DNA from: Tannerella sp.
Lineage (GTDB): Bacteria > Bacteroidota > Bacteroidia > Bacteroidales > Tannerellaceae
Direction: 5' to 3'
Length of the DNA: 33,948 bases
Assembly: GCA_031285685.1 (NCBI GenBank)
Contig: JAITVS010000038.1
Coordinates: 1-33,948, forward strand
Positions 16,910 to 25,415 of this stretch are shown piece by piece; position 1 is the stretch's first letter, and each line of letters opens with the position of its first letter. Made by a program: the position numbers and the translations under genes. The notes under the pieces were generated by a model. The model searched no databases, had not been told where the DNA came from, and saw only the letters and a program-made list of their open reading frames with translations.

Positions 16910-18667
16910 TTAATTTTTAATCAACTTACAGATTACCGGAACTCCGTCCGATTCAAATTTCACAAAATACACTCCCTTAGATATATTAGAAATAGAAATA
17001 GATCCCTGATATTTATCAACCGATTTTATACATTTCCCGGTAATGTCAAAAATGGTTACCAGATTATCCACTTTTCCCTGTATTTTGAAAGACTCCTTAG
17101 CCGGATTCGGATAAATATACGCATAATTTTCACGAACGATTCTTTCATTACCTGTACCTAAATCCATTTGAGAAGTATTCAGAGATAAAATATGTTCATC
17201 GATAGCTTGTTTATTATCCGACCAGATTTCTTTCTCTTCCGGAAACCAATTCAGGTCACCTACAGGTAAACCATCAAGTCCTCCATTCTTAGCAAATTCA
17301 TTCGTATACGATCCGTCAAATAACGGCCATGTCTCATTTTCTCCGAGTTTTCCATCCGGATCCCAGTACCAATTTAAACGGGTGTGATCTGTAGATGTAT
17401 AATGTTCCGCAAAATAATCTTTTTTTATTGCCGGTAACACCCATTGGGCCAAGATATTGGAATGTTCTTTAATACGCTTATCAGTAAACGCAGGATCTAC
17501 ATCATATCTGTTTCCGGCAGCTTTCCAATTAGGATATTCGATGCTATTATAAACCGAAGCCTGCGGATTTTTATTCAAAGCTTCCGACAGTTCAATGCCT
17601 CTGGCCGGAGCATCGGATGTCCAGACTAATGGCTGAAAATACATAGTATTAGCAGCTCCTACCGAATTGGTCCATGCATAAAGTTCATCCAGATTATCCA
17701 AAAATTGCTTATTCTTGAATTCTATATTATTTGCCACAAAACTTGTCATATAATCAAATCCCCAGTCTATTTCAACCCCGTTATCTTTTACTTTCGGACT
17801 TGGAGATGACCATAACAATTCCGATACACTGCCCGAAGGATAATTATCCCATCCGCCGACCCACGCCTTTTCATAAGGAATAACATGGCAATCATAAAGT
17901 AAATTATTTGTAAAAAAGAAATTCTCCTGATTGGACATCCAGTCTATCTGAGCCAGGTGATGTATAAACGTATTATGATTTATCCAGGTAAAATTACTTT
18001 TTACCGGATTGTTATTATCAGAAAAAACAGCCGTGCTCAATCCGACAAATGTATTGTTCTCAATATACAAAGTATCAACTCCGCTCTGATCATTCGGAAA
18101 ATAAAAATTTACAGGTCCATTGACACTGGCAGTTTGAATAGTCAATCGGTTAAATAAGTTATTCGTTAAATAAATTTTCGGACTTCCTCCCAAACAATAA
18201 ATCGGATTCCCTGCCGGATCCAATATACAATTATCGATAGTAACACGAATATTATTCCCTTCTATTCTCATAAAAAACTCAGTATTAAACACGCCGTCGG
18301 CAGTGGCATTGGAAAAATATATATCCTTTAGGATAATGTTCGAAAATACCTGAAACATATAATTAAAGGGAACACCGCCTGTACCGCTTGTTTGTAACGT
18401 AGGCGGCATAGTTGGTTTCGGGTCGTTTGCATCCGGCTCTCCTCCTCCGATAATGGTCAGATCAAATCCGGTGTTGTTAATAATTTCATCTAATACATAA
18501 TAACCGTTATATCCGTTTTTCAACCGATAAATTCGATCTCCTTTATACTGTTTTATAGCAGCATTAAGTGTACCAACCCCCGGCTCAACATCCAAAATTT
18601 CCATAGCCGAAACAAATGTACTGCATGCCAACAGGCATACGATCATTAAATAGGTAATTTTTCTCAT
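16910..18667 (-). CDS. T9SS-exported right-handed beta-helix protein (pectate-lyase-like fold)
   Basis: The start at 18667 gives a signal peptide (MRKITYLMIVCLLACSTFVS) and 585 residues. The region ~30-320 has repeated short strands with Asn ladders (NNIRVTIDNCILD, PKIYLTNNLFNRLTI, DTLYIENNTFVGLS, FTWINHNTFIHH, ENFFFTNNLLYDC), characteristic of a parallel beta-helix as in pectate lyases and related polysaccharide lyases or glycosidases. LDEIINNTGFDLTIIGGG resembles the entry strand of such folds. The last ~80 residues (YIYPNPAKESFKIQGKVDN ... GVYFVKFESDGVPVICKLIK) are a type A T9SS sorting tail. It lies 82 bp after the TonB receptor gene and is probably co-transcribed with it. Whether it cleaves or only binds a glycan cannot be told from the sequence. 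Confidence 0.8.
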   Translation of the reverse strand: MRKITYLMIVCLLACSTFVSAMEILDVEPGVGTLNAAIKQYKGDRIYRLKNGYNGYYVLDEIINNTGFDLTIIGGGEPDANDPKPTMPPTLQTSGTGGVPFNYMFQVFSNIILKDIYFSNATADGVFNTEFFMRIEGNNIRVTIDNCILDPAGNPIYCLGGSPKIYLTNNLFNRLTIQTASVNGPVNFYFPNDQSGVDTLYIENNTFVGLSTAVFSDNNNPVKSNFTWINHNTFIHHLAQIDWMSNQENFFFTNNLLYDCHVIPYEKAWVGGWDNYPSGSVSELLWSSPSPKVKDNGVEIDWGFDYMTSFVANNIEFKNKQFLDNLDELYAWTNSVGAANTMYFQPLVWTSDAPARGIELSEALNKNPQASVYNSIEYPNWKAAGNRYDVDPAFTDKRIKEHSNILAQWVLPAIKKDYFAEHYTSTDHTRLNWYWDPDGKLGENETWPLFDGSYTNEFAKNGGLDGLPVGDLNWFPEEKEIWSDNKQAIDEHILSLNTSQMDLGTGNERIVRENYAYIYPNPAKESFKIQGKVDNLVTIFDITGKCIKSVDKYQGSISISNISKGVYFVKFESDGVPVICKLIKN

Positions 18668-18749
18668 GGTAACAATATTTAGATCCGGATTCTGATTCAT
18701 TCATTAATTTTGAGAAATGCAGAATCCTGTAACATTTCTCAAAACATAT

Positions 18750-21700
18750 TCAATATTTATATCTGATTCCTATATCAGCTGTGATTCCATATTGCTCAAC
18801 TGTGATAGGACGTTTTTCTTCTCTGTATCGTATTCGATCTTCACTGTTTGTTATATTCGCCATTTTAAATAAGATTTCGAGCAGACCTTTGTTTTTCAAT
18901 TCAAACCCATATGAAGCATTAAAATCCAACCGGCTATAAGGTTCATTGATAATATAAAGCCGCAAGTCATTCGGATGAGTAGTCTGGATTTTATTTGAAG
19001 TGAACTGATAAGACAAATATGACTTAAACGACTTAATTTCAACCCCTAATGTCATATTTACCATATGTTCAGGCATTCCGGTCATCGGTTCGGTTACCAC
19101 CGAATCCTTTCGTCCGGTCAATTCGTAACGTGAATCTTCCGGTTTATATTTATACAAGCTGGTATATGGATTGGGGGACTTCCCGTGTGTATACGTATAA
19201 TTGACACTGAGAGTAAGATAAGATAATGGTTTCGGAAGATAACCGAATGAAGTTTGCCATTCCACTTCAATACCCCGAAGCACGATATCATACGGATGAT
19301 TTTCATGGATCGTTATGTTAACCAAATTATTATCATTAAAAACGGAATGTGGTATCGGATCACCGGGTATTCTTTTATATATCCTCGACCACAATTTATC
19401 TTTTACGGTTTTATTAAATCCGGTAATAGAAAATAATCCCAGTCGTTTACTGTGAAAAGTGAATTGTAAATCGTAACTTTTCCAAAGTTCGGTTTTCAGT
19501 TCAGGATTACCTGCTTCATAAGAATAATTGGATGGGTCCTGTGCATTATAATATTCATAAGGGGAAACTCCTGAAGACGGCCTGCGGATAGTATGGGTAT
19601 AAGAAAAATGAGTATAAAACCATTGGGTCGGTTTGACACGCACATGTAACATGGGTAACAAAAACCGGTCCTTTCGGATAGCTGTTGTATCTTTTAAACC
19701 AAATGCAGAAGCCATATTCTCAAAAACAGAATAGCTTCTTGTCACTTCATTTCCTTTAAAAGCACTCATATCGGATCTCATGTATTCAAACCTGAAACCC
19801 GGTATAAACATCAACCATTCCCCGATATTTATTTCAGGCATGATATAAGTTGCCGTATATTGATGCTTATCATTCAAATCACTCATTAACGAAGGACCAA
19901 GATTATAGATAAAACCCGTATATTTAGGATCATCAGATAAGCCCCCTGATGTTCCTGTCAGGTATTTTTCCTTCCCGTGTTGCCGCCAAGCGTCAAACAC
20001 CTGATTGTTTCTATTAAAAGAATAGGTATCACCAAATATATAATCGCCTCCTAGAAAATTATTTTCCTGTCCGGCAACAACTAATTCAACAATTCCGGAA
20101 GGCCAATTATATTTTTCCCTGATAAAATCTCCGAAAATAGCGTTATTTGAGGCATATCCCACTGCAGCAGTTCTATCCCGGATGTTTTTCGAAAACCTGT
20201 ATTTAGCACCGATCCGAACTTTACCGTTTATAAAACCGTCTTTTATTTTGAAAGGTATTTCATAATCAATCCGGGGTGTTATACTCCAGTTTTCCCCTTC
20301 CGTCCGGTCATAACTCATGGATTCGAGTTTTGTCCCACTTAGGTTTCTAAGTATTTTATCAAAATCACCTGCAATCTGCGCTGGTGAAAAAACCTTTAAA
20401 CTATCGCGGTACAATCCGTCAGCACGTGTTTCCGAAGTATAAAACCAACTTCTAGTCCCGGGGGTTTTTGTTTTACTATAGGAATAACTAATACCATAAT
20501 TTAACGTAGAATTGAGAAATGAAAGTTTAGTTCTTCCGCTCAGGTTATTTGTGACTCCATAATTACGAGAATAAGGAACCTCACTAATATTTATAAAAAT
20601 AGGAACTGTTGCAAGACTCCCTTCCGTATTGAAGCTTTTTGCCTGTGTTGATAAATAAGAATTACTTGCCGACAAAAAGGATTGATAATAAATAATAGTA
20701 GAATCAGTTACTCTGTAATCAAGAGAAAGAACTGCCGATTGTTTATAATTGATCCTTTTATTGATATTAAAATTAATACTACTGATGTAAAACGGATCAT
20801 TCTGGTTTGTCGTGTAATTAGTATTATACCCTACACTCATCAAACTTGTACTCCTGTTCACACGATCGGCATTGAGTGAAAGGAAAAAGCCGAACTTATC
20901 ATCTAAAAACCGGTTGCTTATCTGACCTACAAAATTATAATTTGCATAATCATCATTCAACGCATTATAACCAGACTCTGCCAGAAGATTATAATGAAGC
21001 CCTTTAGGTATCTCGCGTAAAGTCAGATCAACTGAACCGGCAACAGCATCCCCTTCCTGATTGGCGGTTAATGTTTTGTAGACTTCTACTCCCTGCAGGC
21101 TATAAGTAGAAATAACATTCAGTGCCACCGGAAATGGTTCCCCATTAATTAAAACCGTTGAATATGATTGATCCAGTCCTCTCAGAAGAAAAGCAGCCCC
21201 TTCTCCTCCAGATCTGTTTACAGCAATTCCCGGTAAACGCCCTATGGCTTCGATCGTATTAACATCCGGATTCTGTTGTAATTTTTCGGCAGATATTACA
21301 TTCTTTATCGTATTTGAATTAATCTGTTTCTGTATAGCGTTCTTCTGACCGATAGCCTGAGCCGTTACAACGATATCTTTCAACTGATTCACCTGTTGTT
21401 TCATGATTATTTCTTTATCAATACTGTTTTTAGCCTGAATTTTCAATGTTTCGTAACCTATATATGAAATTTCAAGCATAGCTTCCGGATCAACTCCATC
21501 CATTTCAAAATGACCTTCGTCATCAGTAGCAGTCCCGGTTCCAGTCCCATGAATCCTAATATTTACTCCTATCATAGGACCATCATTATCAATAACGACG
21601 CCACTTATTTTAATTTTCTTTTCAGAAGGCTGTAACTTCTCTTCCGGTTGTTTTCGTCCACGAATGATGTAGATTTGTTTCCCATCAATTTTATATGTAT

Positions 21701-21962
21701 TAGAGCTATTCTTAAACATTTGCCCAAGAAGTTGCTGCAACTCTGAATAATTTTCAGTAAAAGAGATTTTTCTTGACAAATCAACATCCTTATCATTGTA
21801 TAAAAAGACTACATCCGTTTTTTTTTCAATCGTATCAATCAGGTTTTTAACGGTTAACGACTTGCCCTTAAAATCAAACTGACCAAATAGTCGTACATCG
21901 GCTAGCTGAACATACTGCAACACGATCAGTATTAGAATTAATTTAAAAGGAATTTTACACAT
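18750..21962 (-). CDS. TonB-dependent outer-membrane receptor with STN signalling domain
   Basis: A 1070-residue transporter. The N-terminal signal (MCKIPFKLILILIVLQYVQL) leads into an STN domain (~30-105; GKSLTVKNLIDTIEKKTDVV), which in this class contacts FecR and controls an ECF sigma factor. A carboxypeptidase-regulatory-like fold follows (~115-200; KISGVVIDNDGPMIGVNIRI), then the plug (~205-320; AIGRLPGIAVNRSGGEGAAF, LRGLDQSYSTVLINGEPFP) and a 22-strand-type barrel with aromatic C-terminus (GIRYKY). It imports a ligand, probably an oligosaccharide, using TonB energy. The FecR fragment ends 10 bp upstream, so the two were one operon. No SusD-type lipoprotein follows, unlike classic SusC/D pairs, and the plug resembles the broader TonB-receptor family rather than SusC. 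Confidence 0.93.
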   Translation of the reverse strand: MCKIPFKLILILIVLQYVQLADVRLFGQFDFKGKSLTVKNLIDTIEKKTDVVFLYNDKDVDLSRKISFTENYSELQQLLGQMFKNSSNTYKIDGKQIYIIRGRKQPEEKLQPSEKKIKISGVVIDNDGPMIGVNIRIHGTGTGTATDDEGHFEMDGVDPEAMLEISYIGYETLKIQAKNSIDKEIIMKQQVNQLKDIVVTAQAIGQKNAIQKQINSNTIKNVISAEKLQQNPDVNTIEAIGRLPGIAVNRSGGEGAAFLLRGLDQSYSTVLINGEPFPVALNVISTYSLQGVEVYKTLTANQEGDAVAGSVDLTLREIPKGLHYNLLAESGYNALNDDYANYNFVGQISNRFLDDKFGFFLSLNADRVNRSTSLMSVGYNTNYTTNQNDPFYISSINFNINKRINYKQSAVLSLDYRVTDSTIIYYQSFLSASNSYLSTQAKSFNTEGSLATVPIFINISEVPYSRNYGVTNNLSGRTKLSFLNSTLNYGISYSYSKTKTPGTRSWFYTSETRADGLYRDSLKVFSPAQIAGDFDKILRNLSGTKLESMSYDRTEGENWSITPRIDYEIPFKIKDGFINGKVRIGAKYRFSKNIRDRTAAVGYASNNAIFGDFIREKYNWPSGIVELVVAGQENNFLGGDYIFGDTYSFNRNNQVFDAWRQHGKEKYLTGTSGGLSDDPKYTGFIYNLGPSLMSDLNDKHQYTATYIMPEINIGEWLMFIPGFRFEYMRSDMSAFKGNEVTRSYSVFENMASAFGLKDTTAIRKDRFLLPMLHVRVKPTQWFYTHFSYTHTIRRPSSGVSPYEYYNAQDPSNYSYEAGNPELKTELWKSYDLQFTFHSKRLGLFSITGFNKTVKDKLWSRIYKRIPGDPIPHSVFNDNNLVNITIHENHPYDIVLRGIEVEWQTSFGYLPKPLSYLTLSVNYTYTHGKSPNPYTSLYKYKPEDSRYELTGRKDSVVTEPMTGMPEHMVNMTLGVEIKSFKSYLSYQFTSNKIQTTHPNDLRLYIINEPYSRLDFNASYGFELKNKGLLEILFKMANITNSEDRIRYREEKRPITVEQYGITADIGIRYKY

Positions 21963-21972
21963 ACATAATTAT

Positions 21973-22686
21973 TTAATTAAATTTGATCTGATATGTATTA
22001 TCTCTGACCGAGTAGCTCATAGATGTTATTTCCGAAAGTCCGTTCAACACCTGATTCAAGTCATCTTTAAGTTCAATCTTTCCGGAACAGAATATACCGG
22101 AAGCAGAAGAGGGCAATTTCATGGTAACATTATAATATCTGGCCAATCGCAACAATATATTTTCGATCGGTTCGCTCTTTAATATTAATGCTCCGTTACG
22201 CCAATAAGTATAGTTCTCCACATCAACCGGATAAAGTGTACAGGCATTTTCCGTATAGGTAAAACATTGATTGGGCTGCATTGAAGTCGGCTTTCCTCCT
22301 GGTGATTTGACATTCACTTTTCCTTTAACCAATACTACATCTATTTTATCATCTTCATTGTAAGCTGTTACATTTAGTTCCGTACCAATTACCTGCACAT
22401 CAATTTTTTTTGTCTTGATGATAAACGGTCTACTTCCATCATGCTTAACAGATGCATAGATCTCACCTTCTACGTAAATCTCACGTTTTTCTTTTGCAAA
22501 AGCGATGGGGTATTTTACTGTGGAACCTGTGTTCACCCATAATATCGTACTATCAGATAAAACAATTTGCACCCTTTTCCCATATGGTACTTTCAATTGA
22601 CTATAAATAAGATCAAAGACCTGTATTGTTTTTTCAGATCGGCTAAACTGTATATGTTTTGAAAATAAGTCATGATGATTTTTGTA
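21973..22686 (-). pseudogene. FecR-family anti-sigma factor, 5'-truncated
   Basis: The frame encodes the periplasmic FecR domain (KVPYGKRVQIVLSDSTILWV, REIYVEGEIYASVKHD, FIIKTKKIDVQVIGTELNV) and the C-terminal DUF4974 domain (ILLRLARYYNVTMKLP, GLSEITSMSYSV). Family members also carry an N-terminal cytoplasmic sigma-binding domain and a transmembrane helix, about 100 residues more, and both are missing. Upstream of the apparent TTG at 22596 the frame stays open (SRSEKTIQVFDLIYSQLK) until TAA at 22687-22689. It has no ATG before the FecR domain. That TAA is also the stop codon of the neighbouring mobile-element gene. The gene therefore appears cut near 22650-22690, and its sigma partner is absent from the window. 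Without the membrane part it cannot relay the receptor signal. Confidence 0.8.
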
Positions 22687-23109
22687 TTAAATATTATTCA
22701 GATTACCCCACACACTGTATCCTTCCTTTGTTTTGCCATCCGGTTCTCCTAAAGCGTCCTGTACCTTGCCTTCACCGTTACGATTAAACCTTGAATGGGA
22801 TTGTCCGAAACCGGTTCCATGCCTGTCCATAATAACTGTACCGCCGGCATCTATTACTTTCTTTGCCAGAATTACGGTTTCGTTTACAAACGTTCCTTCG
22901 CTTGCAACCGAAATAAAGGCAACCGTATCGGGATTTGGCATAATTTCATCGTTTACAGGTATACCTTGTTGTCCGGCATCTTCCAGATAGATTCCGGTCG
23001 AAGATTTTCTGCCTGTTACTCCAAAACCAATGTAAGCATTTGCACAATTTGCTTTGCCCTGATCCTTGCCGGTTTTGTCTACTGATAGTTTGAATCCTTT
23101 TATTTTCAT
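22687..23109 (-). CDS. Unrecognised 140-aa mobile-element protein
   Basis: The ATG at 23109 is chosen. A longer in-frame ORF to 23187 would run through the left arm of the palindromic element at 23134-23300. I do not recognise a function. The middle (DTVAFISVASEGTFVNETVI, LAKKVIDAGGTVIMDRHG) has the strand-helix-strand look of a small Rossmann-like fold, followed by a Gly/Asn-rich tail (GTGFGQSHSRFNRNGEG). It has no signal peptide or membrane segment. It is the only gene between element A and the FecR breakpoint. Its last residues (WGNLNNI) abut the junction, so the native C-terminus may have been altered by the insertion. Confidence 0.72.
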   Translation of the reverse strand: MKIKGFKLSVDKTGKDQGKANCANAYIGFGVTGRKSSTGIYLEDAGQQGIPVNDEIMPNPDTVAFISVASEGTFVNETVILAKKVIDAGGTVIMDRHGTGFGQSHSRFNRNGEGKVQDALGEPDGKTKEGYSVWGNLNNI

Positions 23110-23133
23110 TTTTCTTAAATTTATGTCCGCAAG

Positions 23134-23300
23134 CAGACGGTTAGTAATTAATTGCGTCTTTTCCGTTGTAGTGTTTTTTGTAAGCAAGGTTTTTACAGAA
23201 AATACTACCCGAAGGGTGGAGATTTTTCGTAAAACCGGAGGTTCAACCTTGCAGACAAAAAACTCGAAACGAGATTTGCCAATTAATTACTGACTGTCTG
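23134..23300 (-). promoter_or_regulatory. Structured palindrome A, candidate single-stranded-DNA promoter
   Basis: An imperfect palindrome of 167 bp. Outer pairs: CAGAC (23134-23138) with GTCTG (23296-23300), and AGTAATTAATTG (23143-23154) with 23280-23291. Next comes TTTTTTGT with ACAAAAAA, then the shared core GCAAGGT (23184-23190) with ACCTTGC (23246-23252), and an inner stem around AAAATAC / GATTTTT. On the + strand of the right arm, CTTG (23248-23251) and GAGATTTG (23271-23278), 19 bp apart, resemble -33 and -7 elements, although the TA of the -7 is missing. The GAGATTTG lies in an internal loop that can itself form CTCG-AAA-CGAG. The right arm overlaps the last codons and the stop of the 90-aa gene. 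Confidence 0.65.
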
Positions 23301-23559
23301 TTTTCTGCATACGTCTTTCGTTATTTTCTGTTTCATATTCAGTAGGTATTTGGTAACATGATGCTAAAACATTAATAAAGTATTCGACATAGTCATGTTC
23401 CAATCCAAGATTGTCACATCCGGTTTCGATATCACTGAGCCGTAAATCGTTCAATGCCTTTAATTCGCGTAGATTCCGGATTTCATCTTGAAGATATTCT
23501 TCGGCTTGTTGTTTGTTACAACTGCATGAGTTGCATATACTGTCAATAATTGTATTCAT
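23287..23559 (-). CDS. Small unrecognised protein, 90 aa
   Basis: A predicted cytoplasmic protein with a short N-terminal cysteine cluster (CNSCSCNKQQAEEYLQDEI) followed by helical, acidic sequence (LRELKALNDLRLSDIETGCD). The Cys arrangement (CX2CXC) could bind a metal but is too little to assign a fold. It lies 29 bp after the 307-aa gene and is the last gene of the cluster headed by element B. Its final codons lie inside palindrome A. Function unknown. Confidence 0.65.
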   Translation of the reverse strand: MNTIIDSICNSCSCNKQQAEEYLQDEIRNLRELKALNDLRLSDIETGCDNLGLEHDYVEYFINVLASCYQIPTEYETENNERRMQKTDSQ

Positions 23560-23588
23560 CGTTGTAATATTTATTTAAGATTGTACTT

Positions 23589-24512
23589 TTATGAAATAAT
23601 TTTCAGGGGATTGCCAAAAAATGAATCGCATACGCCATATACTTCCTTTATACAATAATTGTATATATTTCGGTTATAATCTATTGCGAGGGAGAAGAAG
23701 TCATATTTTTGGGCGTTTAATTTCAATGTGATATCATGTTGCAGCGCCATCTCCAATACACTGCCGCCACCTTGAATAGAACTATAAATGCCACAATAGT
23801 TCCCTTTTGGAACAACGACTTTATTGATATTGAAACTTGCTTTAATAAGATCATGAATGCAGACCTTTCCGGTAAATGTGAGAAGATTGGCTCCACAACT
23901 GGTATTCTCAAGCTCCTGGTAAAAATCTTCATACGTGACCAATTCTTTATCATTCCGGTATTTCTTATCAGGAAACCTGCCATAAACCTTTTCTCCATGT
24001 TTAAGTAATAGTTTTTTTACTTTAGCCGGATTCAGTTTGAGCGCATCTACCATATCGCCGAAGTAGGATTCTTCATAGCAGAATCCGTCTTGGGATTCCA
24101 GCCAGTATGAGTTAATGCAATCGTTGTTCGAATACAATTCTATGCGAACCGGAATATCTGAACTATTACGGCATAATTGTCCCAACACATCAGAATCATC
24201 TTTTGCATAGATATGTTCTTTGATAGAATCTTCGTTTTCCTCGAAAAAGGATTCCACATCATCTTTTATGTACCCTGTGTTTTTGCACTTTTGTTTCAGT
24301 TCTTGAATAGCATCATATACGGCATTAATTTCGGCATCAATATACCAGTCGTTTATACTTTCATATAGATGATCAGCACATTTTTCTTTGATGCATTGTT
24401 GCAAAATTTCATAATTTCCATCTAATGAATCATTGCGATCTACAAAGGTCAATAGATAGAACCTATTCATAAAACCTATAACTGTTTCCAGTGTTAATTC
24501 TTTTGTTTTCAT
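23589..24512 (-). CDS. Unrecognised 307-aa mobile-element protein
   Basis: No family recognised. The N-terminal ~115 residues are helical and acidic (IKDDVESFFEENEDSIKEHI). The remainder is mixed alpha/beta, with PVRIELYSNNDCINSYWLES, KLNPAKVKKLLLKHGEKVYG and VVPKGNYCGIYSSIQGGGSV. There is no signal peptide or transmembrane segment. It follows the 103-aa gene by 79 bp, with a possible weak stem-loop in the gap, and precedes the 90-aa gene. Start at the ATG ending at 24512. It is probably a cargo protein of the element; no specific role can be supported. Confidence 0.72.
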   Translation of the reverse strand: MKTKELTLETVIGFMNRFYLLTFVDRNDSLDGNYEILQQCIKEKCADHLYESINDWYIDAEINAVYDAIQELKQKCKNTGYIKDDVESFFEENEDSIKEHIYAKDDSDVLGQLCRNSSDIPVRIELYSNNDCINSYWLESQDGFCYEESYFGDMVDALKLNPAKVKKLLLKHGEKVYGRFPDKKYRNDKELVTYEDFYQELENTSCGANLLTFTGKVCIHDLIKASFNINKVVVPKGNYCGIYSSIQGGGSVLEMALQHDITLKLNAQKYDFFSLAIDYNRNIYNYCIKEVYGVCDSFFGNPLKIIS

Positions 24513-24536
24513 ATTTGCAAGTTTTTATAAACAATA

Positions 24537-24562
24537 AGAGAGCGACTTTCCGGCCACTCTCT
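24537..24562 (-). terminator. Weak stem-loop between two genes
   Basis: AGAGAG (24537-24542) pairs with CTCTCT (24557-24562) across a 14-nt GC-rich loop, in the gap between the 103-aa and 307-aa genes. It is short, and the sequence after it is only moderately U-rich. It may attenuate rather than end transcription. Confidence 0.3.
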
Positions 24563-24591
24563 CACTATTTTGTTAATTATATATTTGTTAT

Positions 24592-24903
24592 TTAATTGAT
24601 ATTGATCGTTATATCAGTGTTTTTGTAAAGTATATTAAGGAAAGATACTTCTAAGATATCACCTTTGAACAGCGATTGTGAGCCATACCGTATCCGTTGT
24701 CTGAGTGTGAATTTTTGATTGCCAAAGCTCCAGGAGAAGTAACCGGATAAGCTTCTGTATTGCGGGCTGATATTAAAATCTATGAGCCATGCATTAAGCT
24801 CTACAATATTATCTGCAAGCAGCAACATATTCAATATCTGGATGAATGCTTTTGAAGCATATTCATCAATCGGATGTATCGGGTTCGATATTATTATTTT
24901 CAT
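24592..24903 (-). CDS. Small unrecognised protein, 103 aa
   Basis: No family recognised. It has a short helical N-terminal half (EYASKAFIQILNMLLLADNI) and a beta-rich second half (GYFSWSFGNQKFTLRQRIRY). It is neither secreted nor clearly membrane-bound. Its ATG overlaps the stop codon of the DUF4326 gene (ATGA at 24900-24903), so translation of the two is coupled. It belongs to the cluster headed by element B. Confidence 0.68.
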   Translation of the reverse strand: MKIIISNPIHPIDEYASKAFIQILNMLLLADNIVELNAWLIDFNISPQYRSLSGYFSWSFGNQKFTLRQRIRYGSQSLFKGDILEVSFLNILYKNTDITININ

Positions 24904-25205
24904 AGTTCCGGTAAATTATCTAAATACTCTTTAATTATATCACCGTGGCACGGTGCGGGTTTACAAAAGCATCCCAGTACTTTCCCCTTCAATGCAAGGA
25001 TTTTTAGCTTAAATTCCGGATCATTTTTTAACCGTTCATAAAAATACACTCGGTATTTCTCTAAGGTTGCTCCTCTGTTTTCTCCCGGTTTTAACCGGAA
25101 CGGATTTCCGAAATAACCGTCTTGTCCTCTGCCGGCCCTGCCGATATAAACACCATAATTTCCGTTTTTGATATTTACGACTTGTGTTTCCATTTTGTAT
25201 CTCAT
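24900..25205 (-). CDS. DUF4326 family protein
   Basis: About 101 residues of a small cytoplasmic domain found widely in phages and mobile elements, with no established biochemical function. The signature parts are present: NGNYGVYIGRAGRGQDG, the GNPFRL motif, GATLEKYRVYFYERL, and the C-terminal KGKVLGCFCKPAPCHGDII with conserved Cys and His residues that may coordinate a metal. The ATG ending at 25205 (MRYKMETQ) is chosen; the one ending at 25193 is equally possible. It is the first gene after element B and overlaps the next gene by an ATGA. Confidence 0.85.
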   Translation of the reverse strand: MRYKMETQVVNIKNGNYGVYIGRAGRGQDGYFGNPFRLKPGENRGATLEKYRVYFYERLKNDPEFKLKILALKGKVLGCFCKPAPCHGDIIKEYLDNLPEL

Positions 25206-25234
25206 TTTTATTATCAATATTTTTGGCTGTGGAA

Positions 25235-25397
25235 GCCATTATCCGTACCACGCAAGCCGGCAAAGACCGTGTTTGAACTATGCAAATTTTTCAGGAAAAT
25301 ACCTCCTGAGCGAAGCGAAGAGGGAAGATTTTCCGCAATAAAATTTGTACGGTTTTAAAACACGGAAATATCTTTGCTGCGTGGTACGGATAACGGC
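25235..25397 (-). promoter_or_regulatory. Structured palindrome B, candidate single-stranded-DNA promoter
   Basis: The clearest of the four outer stems: 20 bp at 25235-25254 against 25378-25397 with one mismatch. Inside it are GCAAAGA/TCTTTGC, CCGTGTTT/AAACACGG, and CAAATTT (25283-25289) with AAATTTG (25341-25347). That last pair occupies the place of the GCAAGGT/ACCTTGC stem of the other copies, a compensatory GG:CC to AA:TT change. The inner stem carries GGAAAAT/ATTTTCC. On the + strand of the right arm, TTTG (25344-25347) and TATCTTTG (25369-25376), 21 bp apart, match -33 and -7. A 5-nt AAATA bulge covers the TA of the -7. The DUF4326 gene starts 30 bp beyond the left arm. Confidence 0.72.
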
Positions 25398-25415
25398 TTT
25401 TATTGCTTTTTGCAT

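Noticed and set aside
22594-22596. TTG as a genuine start codon of an intact short FecR protein
   Set aside because: Recognisable FecR-type sequence continues upstream in the same frame to a TAA. No ATG is present, and both the anti-sigma and membrane parts are missing, so truncation explains it better.
23110-23187. N-terminal extension of the 140-aa protein
   Set aside because: It would be encoded by the left arm of palindrome A. The ATG at 23109 fits the position of starts after the other palindromes.
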